This document shows, one piece after another, positions 1-5,172 of a stretch of DNA of 6,925 bases (its first letter is position 1; each line of letters opens with the position of its first letter). The notes beneath the pieces are model-generated. The model searched no databases. It was not told the DNA's origin and saw only the letters and a program-made list of their open reading frames with translations. The translations under genes were made by a program, and so were the position numbers. This stretch comes from Methanobrevibacter sp. (GTDB taxonomy: Archaea; Methanobacteriota; Methanobacteria; Methanobacteriales; Methanobacteriaceae), in NCBI GenBank assembly GCA_016838945.1, contig JADLKP010000117.1:1-6925 (forward strand), given 5' to 3'.

Positions 1-39
1 AAAATAATATTTTAAAAAAAAGTTGGAAAAAAAATAAAA

Positions 40-113
40 ATGAAAATAAAAAATTAAGATTAAAATTAAAATGAAAATAAAAAATTAAGATTAAAATTAA
101 AATGAAAATAAAA
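40..113. repeat. 31-bp A/T-rich tandem repeat, about 2.4 copies
   Basis: Two identical adjacent 31-base units occupy 40-70 and 71-101, each starting ATGAAAATAAAAAATTAAG. A third copy starts at 102 and matches for 12 bases before diverging. The unit has no C on the plus strand, and the whole stretch 1-151 is free of plus-strand C. It lies about 90 bases before the ATPase gene. The ATGs in the units open only very short frames that soon meet TAA. This is a minisatellite-like array; a function is not visible. Confidence 0.85.
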
Positions 114-120
114 TAAATTA

Positions 121-148
121 TTTTTTATATTATTAAAAATATATTTAA
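121..148 (+). promoter_or_regulatory. Possible TATA-box region for the HerA-like ATPase gene
   Basis: Two overlapping A/T motifs, TTATATT around 125-131 and TATATTT around 141-147, lie 55-80 bases before the start codon at 204. Either could act as an archaeal TATA box, placing the transcript start near 152-170 and giving a leader of 35-50 bases. The surroundings are nearly pure A/T, so neither stands out from background; this is a weak call. Confidence 0.3.
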
Positions 149-203
149 AATCATATTATTATTCTTGAAAATAATCTAAAAATTTTATCAAAAAGGTGTT
201 ATC

Positions 204-1853
204 ATGTATGCAGAAAATAATATCTTAGTTGGGGCAAATGAAAATACAGAAGTTTATTTGTTATCCAAATTAGCAAATCGTCATGGATTAATAGCTGGTG
301 CAACAGGTACAGGGAAAACAGTTACCTTAAAAACACTTGCAGAAGCTTTCAGTGATATGGGAGTTCCAGTATTCTTGGCAGATATGAAAGGGGATGTTTC
401 AGGTCTTGCAAAAGTCGGTGAAACAAACTCAAAAATAACTGAAAGAATGGAAAAGTATAGTCTTGCTGATAAGGGATTCGTCTTTAAATCATACCCAGTA
501 GAATTCTGGGATCTATACGGTGAGAAAGGATTGCCAATCAGAGTTACAATCTCTGAAATGGGTCCTCAATTGCTTTCAAAAATATTGAATTTATCAGAAG
601 CGCAAGAAGGTGTATTGAACATTGTATTCCGTGTTGCAGATGATGAAAACCTTCTTTTAATCGACATCAAAGATTTGAAATCCATGATCAATCATGTAAG
701 TGATAATGCTGAACTTTATGAAAATCAATATGGTGCAATAGCTAAAAAATCAGCAACTACCTTAATAAGATCATTGCTTACCCTTGAAGAACAGGGTGGA
801 GACCTATTCTTTGGTGAACCAGCATTGGAATTATCCGACTTCATGCAATGCAATGACGAAGGAAAAGGTATAATCAACATTTTAGATTCTGTAAAATTAT
901 CTACTGCACCTGAATTATATTCTACATTCCTATTATGGATGATATCTGAGCTCTATGAAACAATGCCTGAAGTAGGTGACTTGGACAAACCTAAATTTGT
1001 TTTCTTCTTCGATGAGGCACATTTACTCTTTGATGACATGTCCCCAGCTTTCCAAAAAAAAGTAGAGCAAATTGTTAGATTGATCCGTTCAAAAGGAATC
1101 GGATTATACTTCATTTCTCAAAGTCCATCTGATATTCCAGATACTGTATTGGCACAACTTGGGAATAGAGTCCAACATGCATTGCATGCATACACCCCAA
1201 AAGAGCAAAAAGCAGTAAAAACAGCTGCAGAAACATTCAGACCAAATCCGGAATTTGATACAAAAGAAGTCATTTCCAATTTGGGAACTGGTGAAGCATT
1301 GGTTTCTGTTCTTGAAGAAAAAGGAGCTCCCGGCATCGTGCAACAAGTTGACATCTTGCCTCCTCAAAGTTACATTGGAGCAATCGAAGACAATTACAGA
1401 GCGGAATTAATGAGCATCTCACCATTTAGAGGCAAATACAGAGATGCTGTCGATAGGGAATCTGCATATGAAATGCTATTGAACAAGATTGACAACAATC
1501 CTAATATTCAGACTGAAATCCCTCAAGATGCTCCTATTAGAGAAATTCCTAATCAAGCAGAGCAAGATCCTGCCCAACAGGCACCTCAACAAGAGGCTCC
1601 TCAGCAACAGGCTCCAGCACAAACCCAAGCACCACAGCAAGAAGCTCCTAAACAAAAAGGATTGCTTGAGGATGTAATTGGAATAGCTGTTGGAACAGCA
1701 GTGGATCAAATGGCAAAACAAACAACTACCAAATCCAGAAGAAAAAGCACTAAAAAGACAACTGTTGAAAAAGCAACTACAACTGTTGTAAACACTGCTG
1801 CAAGGGAAGTTACAAAAGGAATTATTAGAGGATTATTTGGAAATATGAAATAA
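204..1853 (+). CDS. HerA-like P-loop ATPase, DUF853 (YjgR-like) family
   Basis: This is a 549-residue cytoplasmic ATPase of the HerA/FtsK-related DUF853 family, known from bacteria as YjgR; the cellular role is not established and a DNA- or nucleoprotein-translocating motor is an inference. Walker A GATGTGKT is at residues 32-39, preceded by NRHGLIA. The family segment DMKGDVSG is at 60-67. Walker B FVFFFDEAH is at 265-273, with D270 and E271 as the acidic pair. RSKGIGLYFISQSP at 295-308 is the conserved sensor region. Residues about 451-485 form a Gln/Pro/Ala-rich linker, followed by a basic Lys/Arg/Thr stretch and the conserved family tail REVTKGIIRGLFG. Length is near the usual 500-550. 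The start is supported by GGTG at 195-198, five bases before ATG. No nurA-type nuclease, SIR2 or other HerA partner is adjacent, so it is probably not a HerA-NurA repair or HerA-SIR2 defence protein. Family assignment is firm, function is not. Confidence 0.92.
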   Translation: MYAENNILVGANENTEVYLLSKLANRHGLIAGATGTGKTVTLKTLAEAFSDMGVPVFLADMKGDVSGLAKVGETNSKITERMEKYSLADKGFVFKSYPVEFWDLYGEKGLPIRVTISEMGPQLLSKILNLSEAQEGVLNIVFRVADDENLLLIDIKDLKSMINHVSDNAELYENQYGAIAKKSATTLIRSLLTLEEQGGDLFFGEPALELSDFMQCNDEGKGIINILDSVKLSTAPELYSTFLLWMISELYETMPEVGDLDKPKFVFFFDEAHLLFDDMSPAFQKKVEQIVRLIRSKGIGLYFISQSPSDIPDTVLAQLGNRVQHALHAYTPKEQKAVKTAAETFRPNPEFDTKEVISNLGTGEALVSVLEEKGAPGIVQQVDILPPQSYIGAIEDNYRAELMSISPFRGKYRDAVDRESAYEMLLNKIDNNPNIQTEIPQDAPIREIPNQAEQDPAQQAPQQEAPQQQAPAQTQAPQQEAPKQKGLLEDVIGIAVGTAVDQMAKQTTTKSRRKSTKKTTVEKATTTVVNTAAREVTKGIIRGLFGNMK

Positions 1854-1868
1854 TTTTCAATTGTTCTC

Positions 1869-1881
1869 TTTTTATTTTTTT
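1869..1881 (+). terminator. Oligo-T terminator after the HerA-like ATPase gene
   Basis: A T5 run (1869-1873), one A and a T7 run (1875-1881) begin 16 bases after the ATPase stop codon. Archaeal RNA polymerase terminates at such oligo-T tracts without needing a hairpin, so this is the probable transcript end. No convincing stem precedes it. Confidence 0.6.
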
Positions 1882-2020
1882 ATAATTCACTTTAATTTTT
1901 ATTATATTTCATAATTTTAATTATATTAATTTTAATTACATTTTTTAGAATTATTAAATTAAAATTTGTCAAAATTTTAAAACATCATACGGTTTTATAT
2001 TTTAGAAATACGGTGACACT

Positions 2021-2389
2021 ATGGTTGAATTGAATAAAGAAGAGTTATATCAGCAACTGGAAGAAATGGAAAATGATTTAAGACTTTATCCTATTGAAGA
2101 AGGATTGGAAGATGAAATCATCGATTATATTAATGGAAAAGAACTGACTGAAAATGAGAAATGGGACTTGGAAAACCGACTTGAAGATTTCTTCTACGGT
2201 GCTAAGCTAAAATGCAGAAAACCCACATACTACTTTACAGACGGTTTCGAATTTTATGTCACTGAAATCTATATAGACCTTAGAATCTTGGAACATGTCA
2301 AAAAATCATTTCCTAAATTTAATCAATTATCCGTATCCTCTGAAATAGACCAAGGATTTTCAACCCTATCTGTTAAATTAACTTTATGA
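2021..2389 (+). CDS. Small acidic protein of unknown function
   Basis: This is a 122-residue soluble protein I do not recognise. The first half is strongly acidic: 20 Asp/Glu in residues 1-57, in a heptad-like helical pattern (EELYQQLEEMENDLRLY) that could form a short coiled coil. The second half changes to a beta-type pattern with aromatic residues (PTYYFTDGFEFYVTEIYIDLRIL) and an amphipathic tail. There is no signal peptide, membrane segment, or Cys pair that would suggest metal binding; C67 is the only Cys. The start is well supported: GGTGA at 2012-2016, four bases before ATG. The next gene, a DUF4013-like membrane protein, starts 48 bases downstream on the same strand, so the two are probably co-transcribed and the acidic protein could work with it. 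This partnership is inference from spacing only. It is a real gene by start site, length and codon pattern, with unknown function. Confidence 0.75.
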   Translation: MVELNKEELYQQLEEMENDLRLYPIEEGLEDEIIDYINGKELTENEKWDLENRLEDFFYGAKLKCRKPTYYFTDGFEFYVTEIYIDLRILEHVKKSFPKFNQLSVSSEIDQGFSTLSVKLTL

Positions 2390-2390
2390 C

Positions 2391-2432
2391 ATGATCGTTA
2401 TGAAATTTCAATACTCAAAAGGATTTGCTTGA
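2391..2432 (+). other. Thirteen-codon mini-ORF between the acidic-protein and DUF4013 genes
   Basis: An ATG one base after the acidic-protein stop opens a 13-codon frame (MIVMKFQYSKGFA) that ends in TGA at 2430-2432, five bases before the ATG of the membrane-protein gene. It has no ribosome site of its own. Its stop falls within the TGAT that I take as the downstream gene's ribosome site. It may be chance, or it may carry ribosomes from one gene to the next (translational coupling). There is no evidence that the peptide itself has a function. Confidence 0.25.
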
Positions 2433-2433
2433 T
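2430..2433 (+). promoter_or_regulatory. Weak ribosome site deciding the start of the DUF4013-like gene
   Basis: TGAT at 2430-2433 lies four bases before ATG 2438, the same register as GGTGAT in the other genes of this window (three or four bases). The better-looking AAGGA at 2419-2423 would, when aligned to the same anti-Shine-Dalgarno, overlap an alternative TTG start at 2429 and is 14 bases from the ATG. The register argument favours ATG 2438, though the site is weaker than elsewhere here. Confidence 0.4.
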
Positions 2434-2437
2434 AAAA

Positions 2438-3211
2438 ATGTTAGACATATTTAAAAATGATTTGAAAGATGCGATAAAATATCCATTTTTAGATTGGAAA
2501 ATAATACTTATAATAGGAACCCTATTATTTACACTCTCCATTTTAAATAAGTACCATTTGAATAAAATAGGCTCAGCAATTTCTATTTTAAAAAATATTG
2601 GACTTGCCAATTTTAATCAAAACATCATTATATTGATCATTTCATCCATTTTATTGTTTATAGAAATTGGATATGGGTCAAAAATAGTTTATAACGGATT
2701 ATTGGGGGAAGATGAACCTCCACAATTTAATAAAATCCCGAACGTAATTTGGGAAGGGCTCAAAAAATATTGCGTCATCATTATTTATGGGATTATGATG
2801 ACCCTCCTATTTAATCAAGCAAAAACTTATTTCTTTACAAATAATATCCCTTTAGCGATTTTCTGTTTCATATTATTCATTTTTGTCTATATAGTCTTCA
2901 TAGGTGCTCTTCTTAACAGATATAAAAATAAGAGAAAGTTTATTAATGCTTTTTACTACAATGAAATTTTTGGATTACTAAATGATATTGGTGCAAAAAA
3001 TGTTTTAACCATTATTATCTGTGCAATAATCTCCCAAATCTTTACAGTAACTTCCTTTGTTGACATTAATCCAAATAGCTTAAGTCTTTTTGAAATTGGC
3101 ATTTCAATCCTGACTTTCTTTTTAGCCCCACTGACTTTAATCTCTACAAAAAGGTTAATCGCATTAAACTTAAGAAGAGTATACTCTGAAAGAGGCATAC
3201 TATTAAAATAA
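2438..3211 (+). CDS. DUF4013-like multi-pass membrane protein
   Basis: This is a 257-residue integral membrane protein resembling the archaeal DUF4013 family, whose function is unknown. The family-like N-terminus is LDIFKNDLKDAIKYPFLDWK, followed at once by a membrane segment. The second hallmark is GYGSKIVYNGLLGEDEPPQF at about 78-97, with the conserved Gly-Tyr, Gly and Glu-Pro-Pro-Phe features and a following W-E-G-L-K. Six hydrophobic segments are visible at about residues 21-37, 62-79, 111-125, 137-159, 188-208 and 217-237, with basic loops (NRYKNKRK at 160-167 and LNLRRVYSER near the C-terminus) that suggest a cytoplasmic face. A TTG start at 2429 would add three residues; I prefer ATG 2438 because of the register of TGAT and the usual position of the conserved motif. 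It follows the acidic-protein gene by 48 bases and probably shares its transcript. No catalytic motif is visible. Other multi-pass families are possible, but the two hallmark segments make DUF4013 the best fit. Confidence 0.78.
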   Translation: MLDIFKNDLKDAIKYPFLDWKIILIIGTLLFTLSILNKYHLNKIGSAISILKNIGLANFNQNIIILIISSILLFIEIGYGSKIVYNGLLGEDEPPQFNKIPNVIWEGLKKYCVIIIYGIMMTLLFNQAKTYFFTNNIPLAIFCFILFIFVYIVFIGALLNRYKNKRKFINAFYYNEIFGLLNDIGAKNVLTIIICAIISQIFTVTSFVDINPNSLSLFEIGISILTFFLAPLTLISTKRLIALNLRRVYSERGILLK

Positions 3212-3277
3212 GAAAAAGAAGAATATTTTAATAATTATTTTAAAATTTGATAAAAAAGTAAAAAATGAATTAAGCAA
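3212..3277. terminator. Convergent terminator zone between the DUF4013-like and nitroreductase genes
   Basis: Two genes converge on this 66-base gap. For the minus-strand nitroreductase, two A6 runs on the plus strand (3252-3257 and 3260-3265) give two T6 tracts, a good archaeal oligo-T terminator. For the plus-strand gene, ATTTTAA (3225-3231) and TTAAAAT (3240-3246) form a 7-bp inverted repeat around an 8-base loop, with short T4 runs; this side is weaker. The zone is otherwise A/T-only. Confidence 0.55.
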
Positions 3278-4075
3278 TCATTTATAATGAACATCTATTT
3301 TTTTATGAGGAACTGTTCTTCTGTATTTTACTCTAGGATAACCTATTATGAATGCAGAATACATATGCTTATCCCTATCTATTTCCGGGAAGAATTCCAT
3401 TAGCCTTTCATGATCCCATTCATCGGCCTTAAGGGTGAATAATGAATAGAATCCTCCAAGACCCATTGCATAAGCCAATAGCTCAAGTCTTGTATTTGCA
3501 ATAAGGGCATTTGCCTGACTTTTGGAAAATGACAGAATCATTTGACTACCTTCCCAAAGTAGAGGATGATTCTTATAATCCCCTTCGCCTCTAAGATACT
3601 CCCCAAACTGCTTTATCCTAAAGAATTCATCTTCTTCCACTTTAATTATATCATAAACCAAATGCATGAAATCATCCAGTTTTTCATCAAGCACAACAAA
3701 TTCCACATCTTGAGCATTTTGAGCGCTTGGGCTGTAATATGCAGCTTCAAACAGCTTGTCAAAAGTTTCCTTATCCACTTTTTTCTTCTTGAACCAACGA
3801 ATGCTTCTGCGTTGCTTTAAGAATTGCAACAGATCTTCAGAATTGATTGGAACTTCACGAGGATTATAATCTTCAACACGTTCTGATTGATCTCCAAATA
3901 CATTTAAGGAAATGCTGCCTGTTGGACAAATGGCAAGGCAATGGCCACAATCAAAACAATCACCATTATCTATTTCAACTGCCTTTTTTTCAATGATTTG
4001 AATATTATCCCTAATGCAAACAGTTTCACATAATTTACATCCAGTGCAGGTTTCTGTATTGATTTCCAATTTCAT
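3278..4075 (-). CDS. Nitroreductase-family flavoprotein with N-terminal two-[4Fe-4S] ferredoxin domain
   Basis: This 265-residue cytoplasmic oxidoreductase joins a bacterial-type ferredoxin domain to an FMN-dependent nitroreductase domain. Two CxxCxxCxxxC motifs are complete: C10, C13, C16, C20 and C40, C43, C46, C50; only the second is followed by the usual Pro. The nitroreductase fold starts near residue 82, with the FMN-site segments RRSIRWF at 89-95 and SPSAQNAQ at 115-122, a central region containing LLAYAMGLGGFYS, and the family end motif IIGYP at 243-247. In this architecture, electrons probably pass from reduced ferredoxin through the clusters to FMN and then to an unknown acceptor (nitro compound, quinone, enone or another oxidised substrate). 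Length fits this two-domain type. The start is supported by GTGAT at 4079-4083, three bases upstream, and a TATA box at 4111-4119. The upstream minus-strand peroxidase is separated by its own terminator. The family is certain, the substrate unknown. Confidence 0.92.
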   Translation of the reverse strand: MKLEINTETCTGCKLCETVCIRDNIQIIEKKAVEIDNGDCFDCGHCLAICPTGSISLNVFGDQSERVEDYNPREVPINSEDLLQFLKQRRSIRWFKKKKVDKETFDKLFEAAYYSPSAQNAQDVEFVVLDEKLDDFMHLVYDIIKVEEDEFFRIKQFGEYLRGEGDYKNHPLLWEGSQMILSFSKSQANALIANTRLELLAYAMGLGGFYSLFTLKADEWDHERLMEFFPEIDRDKHMYSAFIIGYPRVKYRRTVPHKKIDVHYK

Positions 4076-4110
4076 ATAATCACTTAATTCTTAACCGATT
4101 TAATATTGAA

Positions 4111-4119
4111 TATATAAAA
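4111..4119 (-). promoter_or_regulatory. TATA box of the nitroreductase gene
   Basis: Read on the minus strand this is TTTTATATA, close to the archaeal consensus. Transcription would start about 25 bases downstream, near 4086-4092, giving a leader of only 10-16 bases that still contains the GTGAT ribosome site at 4079-4083. Spacing and motif both fit; the A/T background lowers certainty. Confidence 0.6.
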
Positions 4120-4170
4120 TTAGATACTTAAAACTTATGAAATTAACCAAAATTAAAAAATAGAGTTAAA

Positions 4171-4270
4171 AATAATAAAAATAGTAAAATAGTGAAAATA
4201 GTGAAAATAATAAAAATAGTAAAATAGTGAAAATAGTGAGAATGATAAAAATAGTAAAATAGTGAAAATA
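4171..4270. repeat. 35-bp A/T/G tandem repeat, about 2.9 copies
   Basis: Units at 4171-4205 and 4206-4240 differ only at the last base; a third, from 4241, carries one further change and fades after about 30 bases. Each unit starts AATAATAAAAATAGTAAAAT and is itself built from shorter AAAATAGT/AAAATAAT words, which continue irregularly to about 4320. There is no plus-strand C from 4149 to 4295. The array lies between the peroxidase gene and the nitroreductase promoter, in 282 bases of otherwise gene-free sequence. It looks like replication slippage; no function is visible. Confidence 0.85.
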
Positions 4271-4338
4271 ATAAAAATAGTAAATAGTAAAATAGCAAAT
4301 AATAAAATAGTAAAATAGAAAAAATACTTTAAAACAAT

Positions 4339-4370
4339 AAAAAAAAAGAATAAAGAATTATAATAATTCT
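4339..4370 (-). terminator. Hairpin and T9 terminator of the peroxidase gene
   Basis: On the minus strand a perfect 7-bp inverted repeat (AGAATTA at 4354-4360 and TAATTCT at 4364-4370, loop of 3) overlaps the last codons and stop of the peroxidase gene. It is followed six bases later by nine T residues (A9 on the plus strand, 4339-4347). The arrangement resembles a bacterial intrinsic terminator; in an archaeon the T9 tract alone should be enough. Confidence 0.65.
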
Positions 4371-4897
4371 TTAACTCTCTCCTTTACATCATCCAAACTT
4401 TCAGTTGGCTCGAAACGTTGAACTACATTTCCTTCCCTGTCAACTAAAAATTTAGTGAAGTTCCATTTAATGTCATCATTGTCCTTATAATGCCTGTCCA
4501 TTACCTTAAGAACCATTTTCAATTTTCTAGCCCCATCACCTGTGATGTCTTTGAATGGTTGTTCCTGTTTTAAGTAAGCATACAAAGGCTCTTCATTTTC
4601 ACCATTGACTTCAATCTTCTCAAAGATTGGATAAGGAACCAAATATTCGCTACGGCAGGTAGCTGCAATTTCCTCTCCAGTACCTGGAGCTTGATTACCA
4701 AATTGATTGCATGGGAAATCTAAAATGACAAATCCTTCATCCTTGAATTCGTTGTAAATTTCATTCAATTCAGTGTATTGTGGAGTAAAACCACATTTTG
4801 TAGCTGAATTTACAATTAATAAAACTTTGCCTTCATAATCTTTAAGAGATACCATGTTTCCGTGGGTGTCTTTTACTTCAAAATCATAAATTGACAT
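4358..4897 (-). CDS. gpxA: Glutathione peroxidase family thiol peroxidase (probably thioredoxin-dependent)
   Basis: This 179-residue cytoplasmic peroxidase reduces hydrogen peroxide or organic hydroperoxides. The family motif NSATKCGFTPQY at residues 30-41 holds the peroxidatic Cys C35 in place of selenocysteine. FPCNQFGNQ at 61-69 and WNFTKFLV at 145-152 supply the conserved Gln, Trp and Asn of the active site. C81 lies where thioredoxin-dependent members such as yeast Gpx3 keep the resolving Cys, and C63 matches their third Cys. A thioredoxin-type donor is therefore more likely than glutathione, which methanogens generally do not make; that is inference. The segment at about 110-144 is longer than in 160-residue members, as in many anaerobic bacteria, so gain from a bacterium is plausible. 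The start is firm: perfect GGTGAT at 4901-4906, three bases before ATG. The gene has its own TATA box and terminator and sits beside a nitroreductase gene, which suggests a redox-stress neighbourhood. Confidence 0.94.
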   Translation of the reverse strand: MSIYDFEVKDTHGNMVSLKDYEGKVLLIVNSATKCGFTPQYTELNEIYNEFKDEGFVILDFPCNQFGNQAPGTGEEIAATCRSEYLVPYPIFEKIEVNGENEEPLYAYLKQEQPFKDITGDGARKLKMVLKVMDRHYKDNDDIKWNFTKFLVDREGNVVQRFEPTESLDDVKERVKELL

Positions 4898-4951
4898 AAT
4901 ATCACCATAATTAATATATACATTCCTAAATAGGCGAATAAAAATCTGTTA

Positions 4952-4960
4952 TATTATAAA
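4952..4960 (-). promoter_or_regulatory. Probable TATA box of the peroxidase gene
   Basis: On the minus strand this reads TTTATAATA, a near-consensus archaeal TATA box. The expected start of transcription, about 25 bases downstream, is near 4928-4934, giving a leader of about 30-37 bases that includes GGTGAT at 4901-4906. The small palindrome CCTAAATAGG at 4925-4934 coincides with the predicted transcript start. Confidence 0.5.
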
Positions 4961-5049
4961 GTATTTTTAAAGCATTTAAATGTTTCTATTTTAAAAAAGA
5001 ATGATTTAGTGAGTTAATAATTAAATTAGTTAATTATAATGATTAATTC

Positions 5050-5148
5050 TAAAAAAAGAAAATAAGCCAATGTGTAAAAAAGAGAAAAAGAGAGAATGTA
5101 AAAAAAAGAAAATGATTGAATATCTAAAAAAGAGAAAAGATTAGGAAC
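5050..5148. repeat. Degenerate ~25-bp purine-rich tandem repeat, four copies, also serial oligo-T terminators
   Basis: Four units start at 5050, 5075, 5099 and 5125 (spacings 25, 24 and 26). Each opens with T, six to eight A residues, then GAAAA or GAGAAAA, followed by a variable tail often containing GAAT. The array begins about 25 bases after the stop codon of the minus-strand surface-protein gene. Read on that strand, each unit gives a T6-T8 tract (at 5126-5131, 5100-5107, 5076-5081 and 5051-5057), so the array probably acts as a chain of archaeal oligo-T terminators that shields the peroxidase promoter from read-through. The repeat is seen directly; the terminator role is inference. Confidence 0.7.
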
Positions 5149-5172
5149 AAAATAAAAGATCACATAACAAAA

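Noticed and set aside
1104..1721. Minus-strand and alternate-frame open reading frames inside the ATPase gene
   Set aside because: They lie wholly inside a well-supported gene, have no ribosome site, and their proteins are Cys/Phe/Leu-rich in the manner of antisense translation.
204..1853. HerA-NurA repair or HerA-SIR2 antiviral defence system
   Set aside because: The ATPase belongs to the DUF853 branch and no nuclease, SIR2 or other defence gene lies in the window.
1993..2000. TTTTATAT as TATA box of the acidic-protein gene
   Set aside because: It would start transcription at about 2023, after the ATG and after the good ribosome site at 2012-2016, so the two signals contradict each other. 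The true promoter is probably one of several A/T motifs in 1900-1980 that I cannot separate.
2429..2437. TTG start for the DUF4013-like protein, adding three residues
   Set aside because: AAGGA upstream is in the wrong register for TTG when aligned to the anti-Shine-Dalgarno, while TGAT sits correctly for ATG 2438. It cannot be fully excluded.
3566..3820. Plus-strand open frame opposite the nitroreductase gene
   Set aside because: It is an antisense shadow of a gene with intact cluster and FMN motifs; nothing in its protein is recognisable.
4171..4330. CRISPR array
   Set aside because: The repeats are directly adjacent with no unique spacers, are A/T-rich without dyad symmetry, and no cas gene is present.
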